From the NCBI GenBank assembly GCA_025403435.1, contig CM046348.1:26843899-26907898 (forward strand): 64,000 bases of DNA, read 5' to 3'. Within the stretch, counting starts at the first letter, position 1, and each line of letters starts with the position of its first letter. Below, piece after piece: positions 1 through 12,719 of this stretch. The stretch is from Artocarpus heterophyllus. Taxonomy: Eukaryota > Streptophyta > Magnoliopsida > Rosales > Moraceae. A program made the position numbers and the translations under genes. The notes under the pieces were generated by a model, which was not told the DNA's origin, made no database searches, and saw nothing but the letters and a program-made list of their open reading frames with translations.

Positions 1-2570
1 TCGACTATAGAGAGCTGAACAAGGTGACGATCAAGAACAAGTACCTGTTGCCTTGAATCGATGATTTGTTTGATCAGCTTAAGGGTGCATCAGTGTTCTC
101 AAAGATTGATCTACGATCAGGATATCACCAGCTAAAGGTTAAAGAAGGAGATGTCCCCAAGACTGCTTTCAGGTCGAGGTATGGTCACCATGAATTTGTG
201 GTTATGCCATTCGGTCTGACTAATGCACCTGCTGCCTTTATGGATTTGATGAACATGGTATTCAAGGATTTCCTCGATAAATTTGTTGTTGCATTTATTG
301 ATGATATTCTTGTCTATTCTAAGAATCACGAGGAACATGAGGAGCATTTAAGGATTGTACTGGAGACTTTAAGAAGACACCAGTTATATGCAAAGTTCTC
401 CAAATGTGAGTTTTGGCTTGATAAAGTGTCATTCCTAGGGCATGTTATTTCAAAGGATGGGATTATGGTGGACCCTGCTAAAGTAGAAGTTGTACTTAAT
501 TGGAAGCAACCGATGAATGCAAGTGAAATAAGGAGCTTCTTGGGTTTAGCAGGTTACTATAGGAGATTCGTAGAAGATTTCTCCAAGATAGCAGCTCCCC
601 TCACGAACTTGACTCGCAAAGGAAAGAAGTATGAATGGATGGATGCATGTGAAAAGAGTTTTCAGGAACTGAAGAAAAGATTAACGACAACTCCAGTGTT
701 GGCAATTCCTGAGGGAAATGATGGGTTCGTAATCTATAGTGATGCTTCCAAGATGGGTTTAGGAGCTGCATTGATGCAAAATGAAAAGGTGATTGCTTAT
801 GCTTCAAGACAACTGAAGGACTACGAAAAGAACTATCCTACTCATGATCTCGAGTTAGCAGCAGTCATTTTTGCGTTGAAGATATAGAGACACTATATAT
901 ATGGGGTCCAATGTAAGATTTTCACTGATCATCAAAGTCTGAAATACTTCTTCATGCAAAGAGATCTAAACATGAGACAACGAAGATGGCTAGAGTTGGT
1001 GAAGGATTACGATTGTGAAATCCTTTATCATCCTGGTAAAGCTAACCGAGTAGCTGATGCTTTAAGTAGGAAGTCAGTTGCCATGTTGATGTCAATGCAA
1101 GCAATGTCTCTACCTTTAAGGAAGGAAATTCTAGACTTTGGATTAGAACCTATAGTAGGCCAACTATCAGCACTCTCTCTTGCTCCGACGATGTATGATG
1201 AAATTCGGTGTAAACAAGATGACGACGTAAGCCTTGTAAGGATCAAGCAAGAAATGAAAGAGGGAAAATGTCAAGAGTTTCGTATTGCAGATGACAAAAC
1301 TCTGTACCTTAAGGACCGTTTATGTGTTCCCAATAATGATGATTTAAGGATCTTGGCAGAAATCCATGACACTCCTTACTCTATTCATCCAGGTGCAACG
1401 AAGATGTATAATGATCAAAAGGGTAACTTTTGGTGGTTTGGAATGAAACGTGATGTTGCAAAGTATGTGAAGAAATGTATGACATGTCAGCAAATAAAGG
1501 CTGAACACTAGAGACCTGGTGGTGAACTACAGTCTATCCAAATACCGGAATGGAAATGGGAAGAAATAGCAATGGATTTCATTACCGGCTTACCCAGAAC
1601 TGCGAACGGTTATGATGCAATTTGGGTAGTTGTGGATCGGCTGACAAAGACGGCGCATTTCATTCCTATCAAGATCACTTACTCTATGGAACGGTTAGCG
1701 GAACTCTATGTTAAGGAGATTGTAAAACTTCATGGGATTCCCAAGTCGATTATCTCAGATCGTGATGGCAGGTTCACATCTAAGTTTTGGAAAAGTGTAC
1801 AGACTGCAATGGGAACCAGGCTTCACTTCAGCACAGCTTTCATCCTCAGACTGACGGCCAAACAGAGAGGACGAACTTGATTCTGGAAGATATGCTACGG
1901 GCTTGTTCTCTCGATTATAAAACCAGCTGGTGTAAAATGTTGCCGTTAGCAGAATTTGCTTATAACAACAGCTTTCAGACAACAATTGGAATGGCACCAT
2001 ATGAAGCACTGTATGGACAAAAATGCAGGTCACCTATATGTTGACACGAAGCTGGTGAAAAGAAGTTGATGGAAAGTGTAGATACTGAAAGAACCTATTT
2101 TGTAAATGAAACTTCTGAGATGATAAAGTTAATAAGAAGAAGAATAGAGACTGCTCAAAGCCGTCAAAAGAGTTATGCTGACAAAAGAAGAAGACCTTTA
2201 TAATTTTTCGTGGGCAAATATGTGTTTCTAAAAGTTGCGCCAATGAAATGAGTTATGAGATTTGGGAAGAAAAGCAAGTTAAGTCCAAGATTCATCGGTC
2301 CTTATGAAGTTATGAAACAAATAGGCAAAGTAGCTTATCAGCTGAAGTTGCCTTCTGAGATGTCCGCAATGCACGATGTATTTCATGTCTCCATGCTCAA
2401 AAAGTATGTTTCGGACCCTACACATGTGATTGAGCCACAAGTGATCAAGATACGAGAAGTTTTGAGTTATGACGAAAAGCCAATGAAGATACTCGATCGA
2501 AAAATCAAGACTTTGAGGAATAAAGAAATTCCATTGGTAAAGGTATTATTGGTGAAATTAGCAACTTGAA
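1..2570 (+). pseudogene. Decayed gypsy pol: RT - RNase H - integrase - chromodomain-like tail (E1)
   Basis: Encodes what was the enzymatic half of a Ty3-gypsy polyprotein, used for reverse transcription and integration. The window opens inside the RT fingers (DYRELN). The RT catalytic FIDD is at about 297-308, RNase H follows to about 1090, an integrase H2C2 zinc motif (ending CMTC) is at about 1365-1490, and the DDE core is at 1572-2040 ([18 protein letters not shown]). The tail is at 2255-2569. It is dead. There are stops at 55-57 (Arg CGA to TGA), 885-887 (Trp TGG to TAG), 1509-1511 (Gln CAG to TAG) and 2041-2043 (Trp to TGA), and a one-base deletion near 1838 shifts the frame within the integrase core. 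All four stops fit C-to-T or G-to-A change. Confidence 0.92.
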
Positions 2571-2648
2571 GAGGCTACATAGGAACGTGAACATGACATG
2601 AAAGTTATGTATCCGTATTTATTCTAAGTTTTGAGGATGAAACTTTTA

Positions 2649-2662
2649 TAAGGTGGGGAGAA
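2649..2662 (+). other. Polypurine tract of E1
   Basis: A purine run (AAGGTGGGGAGAA) lies immediately upstream of the LTR start TGTAAC. This is where plus-strand DNA synthesis is primed in LTR retrotransposons, and it fixes the LTR start at 2664. Confidence 0.85.
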
Positions 2663-2904
2663 TTGTAACACCTGCCTATTTTATGTAATGGATCATGCTA
2701 GGTTACTAACGTTGCTAAGAAATTTTATTAAAAAATTTAGTTATATGATATGTGATGTGCATGTTACTAACTTTTTATGTCAAGTTTTGTGACAGGTGAC
2801 GACCGCATGGGATCGTTGTGCTCTAGTGTTCATGTGAAATTTTAAGTATATGATTATTCATGATGTAATAATCTATGAATGTTTTATTGTATGGCATTTA
2901 AGGA

Positions 2905-3013
2905 CAGTTCGGCAGGCCGAACTTTTAAGATCGGTAGACCAAACATCTAGCCGAGATCGGCAGGCCGAACTTGCCGGAAACGGCAGGCCGAAGGGAAAAA
3001 TCAGCAGGCCAAA
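2905..3013 (+). repeat. GC-motif cluster A in E1 LTR (GGCAGGCCGAAC type)
   Basis: About four copies of GGCAGGCCGAAC-like sequence, the first a complete inverted repeat GTTCGGC-AG-GCCGAAC at 2907-2922. Others are at about 2958-2970, 2981-2992 and 3001-3012. The cluster lies about 240-350 bp inside the LTR start and contrasts strongly with AT-rich surroundings. Cluster B at the other end of the same LTR carries the reverse orientation. Confidence 0.85.
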
Positions 3014-5107
3014 CAAGGCTGACGAGCAGTCAGCTGAAATCTCTCCAAATTTATGGCTGAGTTAATTACATTAATTGGATGACTTAATGTGATTAATTGG
3101 CATAATAATGGAAGGATTTTATCAGGTAAGGAAATAAAAGGGATTTGACTTGCATGATTCGTGTCAAATTAAATGGTTTCCAATTTTAAATGGGCAAAAC
3201 ATGGTAAGATTGATGATGTGTTGTGGTTTCCTTTTCTTTCTCTTCTTTCCTTCCACGCCAATAGCCTCAACAGTCAGAAAATTTCTGACTTAATGAAGGG
3301 AATTGAAATCCCATCAATTATGTTTATTACGTTAAAAAATTTTAACGTTTCCTTTTTCATTATCTTCTCTCCTTCTCATGTTTTTCTCTCTCAAAATTCT
3401 GAGACATTTGTTTTTCTCTTCCTCTTCTCTTCTCCATGAGTTCTTTCTCTCTCTTTCTCTCTCGAAAATTCTCTACAAATATTGACAGAAAAAGTCTTAT
3501 TTTGTTGGTAAAATTCAAGGGTTTTGAGAAGAAACTTCAAGGTATGAATTTGGCTTTTCTGGTATTTTTGAAAAGAAATTCTTCTCCTCATTTCGTCTAC
3601 AATATCTTTCTATAGGTATTGTGTTTTGTCTCAAATTCTTAAATGTGATGTTATGCATATATGTTATATGGTGTTTTCTAATTTCATGTCATATGAATGT
3701 TTTATGATAAATGAATATTTCTGTCTTCTACTCTTCACAGTAATGTTACTGTTTAATTTTGATATATGAAAAATGTAATGATTATTCAAGAGGTAATGAA
3801 TGATGTTTCCATGAAAAGTTGTCAAGAATATGCATGTGTATGTATGAATGAATGTATTTTATGTTATGAGATTTCCACGAGAAAACTGTTTTATTAAATG
3901 TTATTTCTGGATTTTTTTTATTTATGAAATGTTATGTATGTTTAAAAGATTTTATGATAATAAATAATTTTATGCATGATAATATGGTGTTTGTATGAAT
4001 TTTAAAATTTATGGTTTGGTTTTAACATGTTTAAGATAACTTTTATGATTTAAGAAAATGATGATAACATGCTTATATGTGATGATAATTTTATGTTTTA
4101 ATGATAATATTACGTTTTCACAAGGATGGTTATGGTTATGTTTATTATATGAATGTATGTATGAGTGTTATAGATCAATGTTATGTGGATGAATGTTTTA
4201 TGATAAGTATTGATTTATTGTGTCTTTAAATTGATAAATGGCATGAACACTCAAGAAGCGAGCACTACGAGACCGCGGCGTCATCAGCAAATCACGTTAT
4301 GGTTAAGTAAGCTATCGTTAAAGTAAGTACATTCTCACCTGCAACATGACACGTTTTACAAGGATTTGATGATATGTTCACCATGATGATGTTATGATGA
4401 TTTTTCCTTAAAGGATTTCTATGAAAGATTTTCATGATTTTAAGTCATGCATGATATTATGGCATGTTTTAAAGTATGAAAAGTATGTATATATGTATCA
4501 CCTAATAAGTGTTGCACACCCAATGTTATGAAATGTTATGTTATGATGTCATGTTTGGTTTGGGATTAGCTACCCTTCTCCTCTTATGACGGCACGCCTA
4601 TGATGATGTTTATGGTGCAACACTTGGGCCCTTAAGATAAAAATGGAATAAGTTTTTAAAATGGTCAATGTAATGAAAGATATATTTCTATGAAATTGTG
4701 CTTAAGGCACTTTTATGATATGATGACCATGATGATGATGATGTTTATGAAATGTTTTATTCGTGAGAATTAAATGTACTTACTAAGCATTAGCTTAATC
4801 ATGTTTTATATCATGTTGCAGATAAGGGTAAGAAAATCATGGACTAGGCGGAGGACATGGGAAGGCGTGTGAGCATATGCACGATGAATTGTAACCGGAA
4901 GCACGCCAAGAAGAACGCTTTTATTTTTTTTTTCTTTTATTATTATTATGTTATATTTTTGAACATATATTTTATGTTAAGTTTTAAGAATACTTATATT
5001 ATGGTTTTATAAGTTATTTTATCATTTTTAATGAATTATGGACTTCCGCTATATTTTACGAAAAGTTGGTTGGTTTTAAAATTTTGGCTTTCTCAAAGAT
5101 TGGTCTC

Positions 5108-5282
5108 GGACGGCCTGCTGAACGTTTTGGCCGGCCTGCCGAAGTCTAGAAGTTCGGCCTGCTGAACAAGGATGAACTTTTAGTCCGAATTGCAAAGCCT
5201 TTGTCGGCCTGCCGGTTGAGGGAACTCCGGCCTGCCGATGATGTTCGGCCTGCCGAAGTCCCAAGTTTGGCCTGCCGAACTG
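5108..5282 (+). repeat. GC-motif cluster B in E1 LTR (TTCGGCCTGCCGAA type)
   Basis: Seven copies of the reverse-complement form (GGCCTGCC core, often flanked by TTC and GAA) at roughly 5110, 5130, 5152, 5204, 5226, 5243 and 5265. It lies about 340-510 bp before the LTR end, in opposite orientation to cluster A, so a transcript spanning both could fold back on itself. Confidence 0.85.
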
Positions 5283-5622
5283 TGGGAGCATGGAACCAAT
5301 AAGTAATGTGATGTTTTTTATAAGTATGATTTTACAACTTGGTATGTCCTTTTTATTTTTATAAGTACACGGTTAAATTAAAGTATAAATGGATAATTTA
5401 TGGCATGGAATGAGTTAAGGAATGTGTTCTAACAATGTTATGTTATTTATATTACTAAAAAAAAAAAAGACTTATGAATGGATCCTAGATAAGTATGTTT
5501 ATTTACTTTTAATATTGAAAGTGTCGTTTAAGTTTTGAAATAATATTTATGTTTAAAGTTCAAGTAAGAATGAATGAAAGAATGTAACATCATCTGTGAC
5601 GTCCGAGTTAAGGGGCGTTTCA

Positions 5623-7188
5623 TCATAGGTGATGATGTATTGGATTGAGACATAAAGTGGAATGGATTTGGATTAATAATTCTATCTAAGCAAATCAATT
5701 CACTTTAGATAATCATATATGTCGTATCTTAATCCTACAATGACTAATAGGCTTGTTGTCTTGACTTAAATATTTTGATGTACCAAAGTGTGACATCCTG
5801 ATTTTTTGATAATATACATACCGGTACGTTGGAGACATGACTCTTGATAGCATAGACTTATTATTCATAGATACGGAATCCATAGCTCCATTGGTGGAGT
5901 CAATGATATCCTCTTATAGGTGTTATTTTGTAATTGGAGAACTAAAGCGCTTAACCATTTGGATACATTGGTATAACCAAATGATATATTGTCTTTAGGT
6001 AGTAAGTTTACTAATGGTGAGATAAGAGAACGTAAGATTAAGATAATTAGAAAGGTAAGATAGAATTTATCTTTAAGCCGATTATGGATATCTTTTGGAG
6101 TTATGATACATCATTAAATGTCATGGACACTTAGCAATTTTAGGCTTGGTAATTTTATATAGTTTGAGAGTGCAGCTCTAAGCTTTTAGTAGAGTAGCGT
6201 TAGAGTTGATAATTATAAAATGCGCATCTGGGATATTATATTTTATAATTCTCATAGCTTGAACTATATAGGTCTATTATGTTCCATTTGATAGCTCATA
6301 ATAAATCCTATAATGATAAGGCGTGCTTTTTTAATAAATTGGTGACTTATGTTAAATTAGTAGATTTTTGAAATTCGATACGGTTAGGTAATTCATGTTT
6401 GCTTATCGGTTGAATTAATTTTCTAAAATTAATTCGAGATAAACTTGTTGAATTATCAGGAATATTTATTTTCCTAGAGATTTTCTAGATATAACTGTTT
6501 TAATGAGATAATTTCTCTATTGGATTATTTAAACTAAAACTGAGGCTCTATCCAAAGAATTTTGGGTGGGAAATAAAGGATTCTTAAGGATCATATTATC
6601 ATAGGTTCAGTAAGCTGTTTAGTTAGTTCGGCCTGCTGATAGAGCAAGTTCGACAGGCCGATCCGTTAGTTCGGCCTGCTGATCTAATGATAATTTGATC
6701 ATACATTTTAGATGCTATTTTATCAGATATATATCTATATTTGAATTTTTGAGGCCGTATCTGTTAATGACCAACTTCGGGGATGACCTTTATAATTAAG
6801 GAGTGACTTTTCTAAGTTATTTAGATCAGTTGAGAAGTTAAGATTGAATACTCTTTTGTTAGATACTCTGAAACTCCCTGAGAGCTTTTGTTCACAATCA
6901 CAAACCTTTGCTTTGGGCCTTCTCAATTGGCTGGAAGGAGAGTCATCGGAGGAAGAGCTGCATGATGTATGCCTACACACACTTTGATCGTAGATAGAGA
7001 ATGGCAAAGAAGACCAGTTGGTTGAGGCTCTTCTAGAACGTTCTTCTCTTTACATATTGCAGGAGCTCTTCAGCATTCAAAGGATAGTAAGATCTAGTTA
7101 ATTTATACATATAGTATGTCAAACTTTTGTTTTGGAAAATTCTTTGATTAAAATTTTAAAAGTTTTTTTGCATACTATTTTTCCAACA
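5623..7188 (+). repeat. 5' LTR of copia 1, 5'-truncated
   Basis: Collinear with the reverse complement of the copia 2 LTR from the block CATAGGTGATGATG (CATAGGTGACGATG in copia 2, near 24110 and 31753) to the LTR end TTCCAACA at 7188. The first ~370 bp are missing because E1 abuts here. It contains a decayed GC-motif cluster at 6627-6682 and many substitutions relative to the 3' LTR copy. Confidence 0.88.
6627..6682 (+). repeat. GC-motif cluster in copia 1 5' LTR
   Basis: Three copies in 56 bp: TTCGGCCTGCTGA, TTCGACAGGCCGA and TTCGGCCTGCTGA. They match, with C-to-T decay, the better preserved cluster of the copia 2 LTR. Confidence 0.75.
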
Positions 7189-7190
7189 AT

Positions 7191-7202
7191 TATATCAGAG
7201 AT
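7191..7202 (+). other. Decayed tRNA-iMet primer binding site of copia 1
   Basis: The twelve bases TATATCAGAGAT lie two bases after the LTR end. The same position in copia 2 reads TGGTATCAGAGC, the exact complement of the initiator-Met tRNA 3' end, so this is the mutated counterpart. Confidence 0.75.
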
Positions 7203-8799
7203 AGATTTTTGCATAAATTTACGAGTTTGTGATCATGCTATATGTATAAATTATGTGATCTTGATCTCCCCAATGCTTGAATTTAATTTTTTTGAGAGTT
7301 GACACTCTAGAGTTTCTATATATATTTATATATGTTGTCATGGATTATGTAGTGAATGTTTATTAATTAATTATGGTTGATTAAATTATTATTTAATTAT
7401 TTATTAATTAAATAATTTGTGCCGGTTATGGTTCCTTAGAGGTTCAAATATGTATATAGAAATTTCATGTAATTAGATGGCGGTCTATCATCACTATCTA
7501 GGAATTATTATTTATTTTAAATTTGTGAGAATTTTATAATTTAATAATCATTTGGAGTGAAGGTGGATTTAGACGATGGAGATGATAGTGATTCCAAAGA
7601 TATTTCCTGAGTCTCTAAATTTTTATGTTTTTGAATTGTTGAAAATAAGATTGAAAACTATGTAAAAACTGTTTTATGAAAAAATGTGATTTTTGCTCGG
7701 TTGGTAGGCCAAACTCTCAGGATCGGCCAGCTGATGGTCGTAATCTGGTAGGCCGAATCTTTAGTTCGGTAGGCTATTCACGAGGTAGATTTCAACTAGC
7801 TCTGGCAGCAGGCCGAACGGCCAAGTTTGGTAGATCGATGGCTTATGACCAGCAGGGCGGCATAGAGCTATTGTATTTTTCTGTGTAGTTTTGATTTTAT
7901 TTTTGAGACAATTCTAAGAAACATGAAATTTTGTGATGATCAGAAATAATGAAGTATTTGATCTATTCGGGATTAAGGACTTGAAGATGGATACAACTTG
8001 AACATTCAAGAATGAAGAATCGATAATATGTTTTGATTGATCTCTTGCAATCTTTAATTTCTTTTTTCTAGGGTGGAACCATAATATTACAGCTGTTTAT
8101 TATTATTTTACTTGTGGGTTTGCATGATTGCTTTGCTTGTTTGCATTATAATATGATTTGCCATGTATGTTAATAACTTGTTATATAGAATAGGGAGTGC
8201 CGCTCATTAAAAATTGTTCATGCATATTTTTTTAAAATAAAACCTTGATTTCAAAAGATTGAGTAGGAGAAGGTTTTCGAAGAGAGGACCTACAGCCTCC
8301 ATCATTAGTCCACAGGTATCACATGGTGGTTCCGAACCCTAGGAAAGGACTTTATTGTGTACCAAGTTGGATCTGCAAAAGGATAAGAGATTTTAGCATG
8401 ATTTATCATTGCACACCCCTAGGTGGTGATCATAGATCATGGATAAAGTAGTTGAAATGATAGTTATACACTCATGTTAATTTTATTATTAACCTCCCAT
8501 AGGAGCTCTGTTAATAAAATTAATGGCAAAAGAAAATGATTATTAATATATGCTAGATTAGATGGGTCCTGGATGGCATATATTAATGAGGAGGGGATCC
8601 GTGTTCCTAATTGAATTTGGCAAGTTCCCCCTAAGAGACTTGTTGAATTATGAGTTAGGAATTATCATTTTAAGGTTGTGATATTTTCAAGGTTTTGACA
8701 CATAAGCACAATTGTTTGTTTATTTGATTGTGTTATGTTACTAAACTATTATGGTATGTTTTCTTATGTTTTATATATGATTCTTTATTGTAGATTAAA
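7203..8799 (+). other. Untranslated leader of copia 1 with GC-motif cluster
   Basis: About 1.6 kb between primer site and gag ATG, collinear with the copia 2 leader (28451-30078). At 7690-7840 it carries a decayed GC-motif cluster (for example GGTAGGCCGAA, GGCAGCAGGCCGAACG and TTCGGTAGGC) in the orientation opposite to the LTR cluster. A polypyrimidine and ATTA-rich segment follows. No coding potential is visible. Confidence 0.7.
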
Positions 8800-11700
8800 A
8801 TGTCTAAAAATGCTTTGTCATCGATACTTGATAAGAACATGTTAATTGTGAGAATTTTAATGATTGGAAATGGAACCTAAACATCGTCCTATCCTTTGAG
8901 GAACTGAAATTTGTGTTGACAACACCGTGTCCTCTCGAGCCTATGGGAGATTCCACCAATGAGCAAAACCAAGCGTATGATCACTAGAAAGATGCTAATG
9001 ATTAGGCCTGCTATTATGCTTTGGCTAGCATGAATAACGTGCTGTAGGCTCAATATGAAGATTATGAGACTACGAAACAAATCTTGGATAATCTTGAAGA
9101 CATGTTTAGAGGCCAAGCTTTAACAAAATGGGAAGGGGCTCTTCGAAAACTTTTAAACTGCAAACAAAGACTAGGGACTCTTGTGAAGGAGCATATAATG
9201 TTGGTCATGGGTTACCTCACTAAGGCTTAAACCCATGGAGCTGACATAGATGCAGGAACACAGATGAATATGGTCTTTGAGACTCTATCGAAGGAGTTTA
9301 TCCTTTAGAGCTTCATTTAATTTAAGCAATAGATAAGATATGACCTTGACTGAGCTGATGAGGTAGTTACGGGAGTTTGAAAATCTGATCAGGGAAATTC
9401 TTGCTGGTGGCGAGGTCAACATGGTGGCAGCATCTAGTTCCAATCCTAACCCTAGGAATGGAAAGAAGAAACATGCTAAGAACGAGAAGCCTTCTATTCC
9501 TGGAAATGGCAAGAACAAGAAGAAGCAAAAGAAGAACCCGAAGAAGTTGAAGTGCTTTTTCTCTAGAAATATAGGGCACATTAAGAAGAATTACAAGGAC
9601 TTCCTTTCCCAAGAAGGTAGGTGTGATCTTCTAGTTATTGAAACTTGTTTGGTTGACGAATCAAGTGACACTTGGGTCATAGATTTTGGAGCAACTTATC
9701 ATGTTTGTGTTTCTCCATAGGGGTTCAAAGAAACAAGAAGTCTACTGTATGAAGACTTCATGCTTCACATGGGCGATGGATCCTTGGTGTTGGCTGAAGC
9801 AGTGGAAGACGTCTATCTTTCTTTTGATAATTACAAGAGTTTAGTTTTGCGAGATTGTTTTTATGTTCCTAAACTTAAAAGGAATTTTAATTTTTGTAGC
9901 TTATTTATTTAAAGACTCTTATGTAGTTTCTTTTAATAAAAAAGTGGTTATTCGTAAAAACAAATCCTTTATCTATGATGGATGGATGCAAAACAATTTA
10001 CATTTTATCAAACCTAAGATGGATTTACTACTTAACATTGAGGTTAATGATAATAACTCTAAAAGACTTAAGACTTTTCATTCTAACAAGACCTATCTTT
10101 GGCATTTGCGATTTGATCATATTAACCTAAATAAGATTCAAAGATTGGTAAGGGATGGACCTTTATCTCACTTAAAGGTGGAATCTATACCACAATGTAA
10201 ATCTTATTTGAAGGGTAAAATGATCAAAAGACCATTAAGGTCTAAAGGCAATAGGGCCAAAGGGGTTCTAGAACTTGTGCATAGTAATGTTTGTGGTCCT
10301 ATGAACATCTAGGCAAGAGGAGGGTATGAGTATTTCATCACATTTATTGATAACTACTCAAGGTATGGGTATGTCTACCTAATGCACTACAAAAGCAAAA
10401 CTTATGACAAGTTCAGGGAGTTTCAGGCTAAAGTGGAAAAACAATTAGATAAATCCATAAAAGAACTTTGATCTGATCGAGGTGGTGTATACCACTCTGA
10501 TGAGTTCTTGGAACGCCAATTATAGAATGGATTTTATTCCATTTGAATGCACCAGGCACTTTGTAGTAGAATGGCATAGTTGAAAGAAGAAATAGGACTT
10601 TGTTAGACATGGTCAGGTCCCTAATGTGTTATTCATCATTGCCTTTATCCTTTTGGGGATGTACGTTACAAACTGTATGTTATCGTTTGAACAATATGCC
10701 TATAAAATCAGTTCCTAAATCTTTTCATGAGTAGTGGAAGGGCAAGAGGACATCCTTAAACCATATTCGTATATGGGGATGTCTAGCTCTTGCCCTATAT
10801 AAGGAAGCAAATAAGTTGGAAGCACGTTTATTAGTTTACTCGTTTGTAGGATATCCAAAAGGGACTAAAGGAAATAATCTGAAGGAAAATAAAGTCATGA
10901 TTTTTATAAATACAACTTTCCTTGAGGAAAGTTACATGAATGACTTTAAGCCTCAAAGTAAAGTGGTACTTGAAGAGTTGGCAAGTGATTCGATCACTCC
11001 AGGGGTTCCGAATGAAATCATTCCAATCAGTGTAAAAAAAACCAACCGAACAACAACCTAAGAGGCTTTAGTGTAGTAGGAGGATCGGGCAACAATTGAG
11101 AGGTATATGTTCAATAGTGAGGCCTTTTTGGCTGAACCAATTGAACATAATAGGGATTCTTACACTTATGAAGAGACTATGGAGGATGTTGATTCAAAAC
11201 TCTAGACAAAAGCCATGAACACTAAGATAAAGTCTATGGAGACTAATCGGGTCAGGGAACTTGTGGATCTTCTCGAAGGGGTAAATCCCATAGGGCATAA
11301 GTGAGACAAAGAGAGAAGCAGATGGAAAAGTCAAAACCTATAAGGCTAGACTTGTAGCTAAGGGGTACACACAAAAGGAAGGAATCGATTATGAGAAAAC
11401 CTTTTCGCCTATAGCCATGCTTAAGTCTATTTGCATTCTCTTGTCCATTGCTATACCCTCGACTATGAGATTTGACAGATGGATTCAATATGGGCTTTCT
11501 AAATGGCTATCTTGATGAGTCCATATATATGGTCTAGCCAGATGGGTTTAAGTCTAGGAAGGCAAGGTTTGCAAGCTGCTAAAGTCAATTTATAGACTTA
11601 AATATGCTTCTAGTTCTTGGAACATAAGATTTGATCAGGTGATCAAGACTTATGGGTTCAAACAAAATGTGAACGAACCATGTGTTGACAAACACATTAA

Positions 11701-12705
11701 GGATAGGAAGGTGGTTTTTCTACTACTCTATATAGTTGACATTATTTTAATTGGCAATGACGTTGGGGCTTGTGATCGGTCAAATTATGGTTGACCAAGC
11801 AGTTTGACAAAAAAGACTTGGATGAAGCTAATTATGTTCTCGGTATCTAGATCTTTCGGGATAGGATGAACAAAATGATAGCTTTGTCCCAAGCTTGCTA
11901 CATAGATAAAACTCTCAAGAGGTTTGCAATGCAGGATTCCAAGAAAGGTGGGCAACCATCTAGGTCTAGACTTACTCTTTTAAGAAAGACTCATTAAAGT
12001 CTGATAAAGAAAGAGAATACATAAAGAAGGTGCCTTATACTTCGACAATAGGTAGTTTCATGTATGCCATGCATTGCACACGATCGGATATTAGTTATGT
12101 AGTTGGGATAGTAAGTCGATTTTAGTCAGATTCTAGGCCAAACCACTAGGTTGCGGTCAAGCATATTTTTAAGTACCTAAGAAGGACTCGAGGGTATATG
12201 CTTATATATTCAGGTGAGGATTTAACACCTTTAGGATATACTGATTTAGATTTTTAATCCTATCCAGATTCAAGGATATCGACTTCTAGTTTTGTGTAAC
12301 TCTGGGCGGTGATGCCATTGTTTGGAGAAGTGTAAAGCAAGATTACACTTCAGATTCAATGATGGAGGCTAAGTATATGACAGCTAGTGATGCTTTGAAA
12401 GAAGCATTGTGGCTCTACAAGTTTCTTTGGGATCTTGAGATAGTTCCTGGTATGGATAATGCAGTATTGTTGTTTTGTGATAACACTGTAACGACTAAGG
12501 AACCAAGATTTCACAAGAAGAGTAAGCACATTCATCGAAAGCATCATGTGATAAAGGACTTTGCTTAGGGCAGGCATGTTGCTGTATGCAAAATCGTATC
12601 TGAGAACAATTTAGCTGATCCATTCATGAAGGCACTAACTGCGTGGGTTTTCGAGTGGCATGTGGAGGCTATGGGGATGCGAGATATGTCATATTTATCA
12701 CTTAG
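8800..12705 (+). pseudogene. Decayed copia gag-pol (copia 1)
   Basis: Remnant of the gag-protease-integrase-RT-RNase H polyprotein. The start is chosen as ATG 8800 because it aligns with MSKN at the copia 2 start, and it ends at TAG 12703-12705. Recognisable pieces are gag around 8800-9400, a damaged zinc-knuckle region near 9550 (CFFSRNIGHIKKN, cysteines lost), protease near 9680 (DFGATYHV for DSGATNHV), the integrase zinc region and start of the core (about 9900-10400), RT (about 11340-12000) and RNase H (12360-12568). There are many stops (mostly TAG or TAA where copia 2 has CAG, CAA or TGG) and several small indels. At the codon where copia 2 carries its first stop, this copy still has TGG. 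Confidence 0.9.
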
Positions 12706-12719
12706 TGCAAGTGGGAGAT
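12706..12719 (+). other. Polypurine tract of copia 1
   Basis: The sequence TGCAAGTGGGAGAT precedes the 3' LTR. It is identical in position and nearly identical in sequence to that of copia 2. Confidence 0.8.

Larger units (their letters stand above)
1..5622 (+). mobile_element. Ty3-gypsy LTR retrotransposon E1 (Tekay/Del-like), 5' part outside window
   Basis: The right-hand part of a Ty3-gypsy element: a decayed pol in the order RT, RNase H, integrase, chromodomain-like tail, then a polypurine tract and a full 3' LTR that starts TGTAAC. Domain order and the C-terminal tail after integrase place it with chromoviruses of the Tekay/Del type (family knowledge). Its 5' LTR, gag and protease must lie left of position 1. 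At 5622 the LTR directly meets internal sequence of a copia LTR, so the likeliest history is that E1 inserted into copia 1. A check is the presence of the first ~370 bp of that copia LTR left of E1. Confidence 0.9.
2664..5622 (+). repeat. 3' LTR of gypsy E1 (2959 bp)
   Basis: Starts TGTAACACC just after the polypurine tract and ends near 5622 in a decayed GGGGCGTTTCA. The homologous ends of E2 (TGTTACA) and E3 (GGGGCATTATA) support this boundary. Blocks shared with the E3 LTR include a GC motif cluster near each end, a CT-rich stretch at 3340-3470, a block around 4250-4340 and a block around 4560-4620 (GGGATTAGCTACCC). No credible protein is encoded here. Confidence 0.88.
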
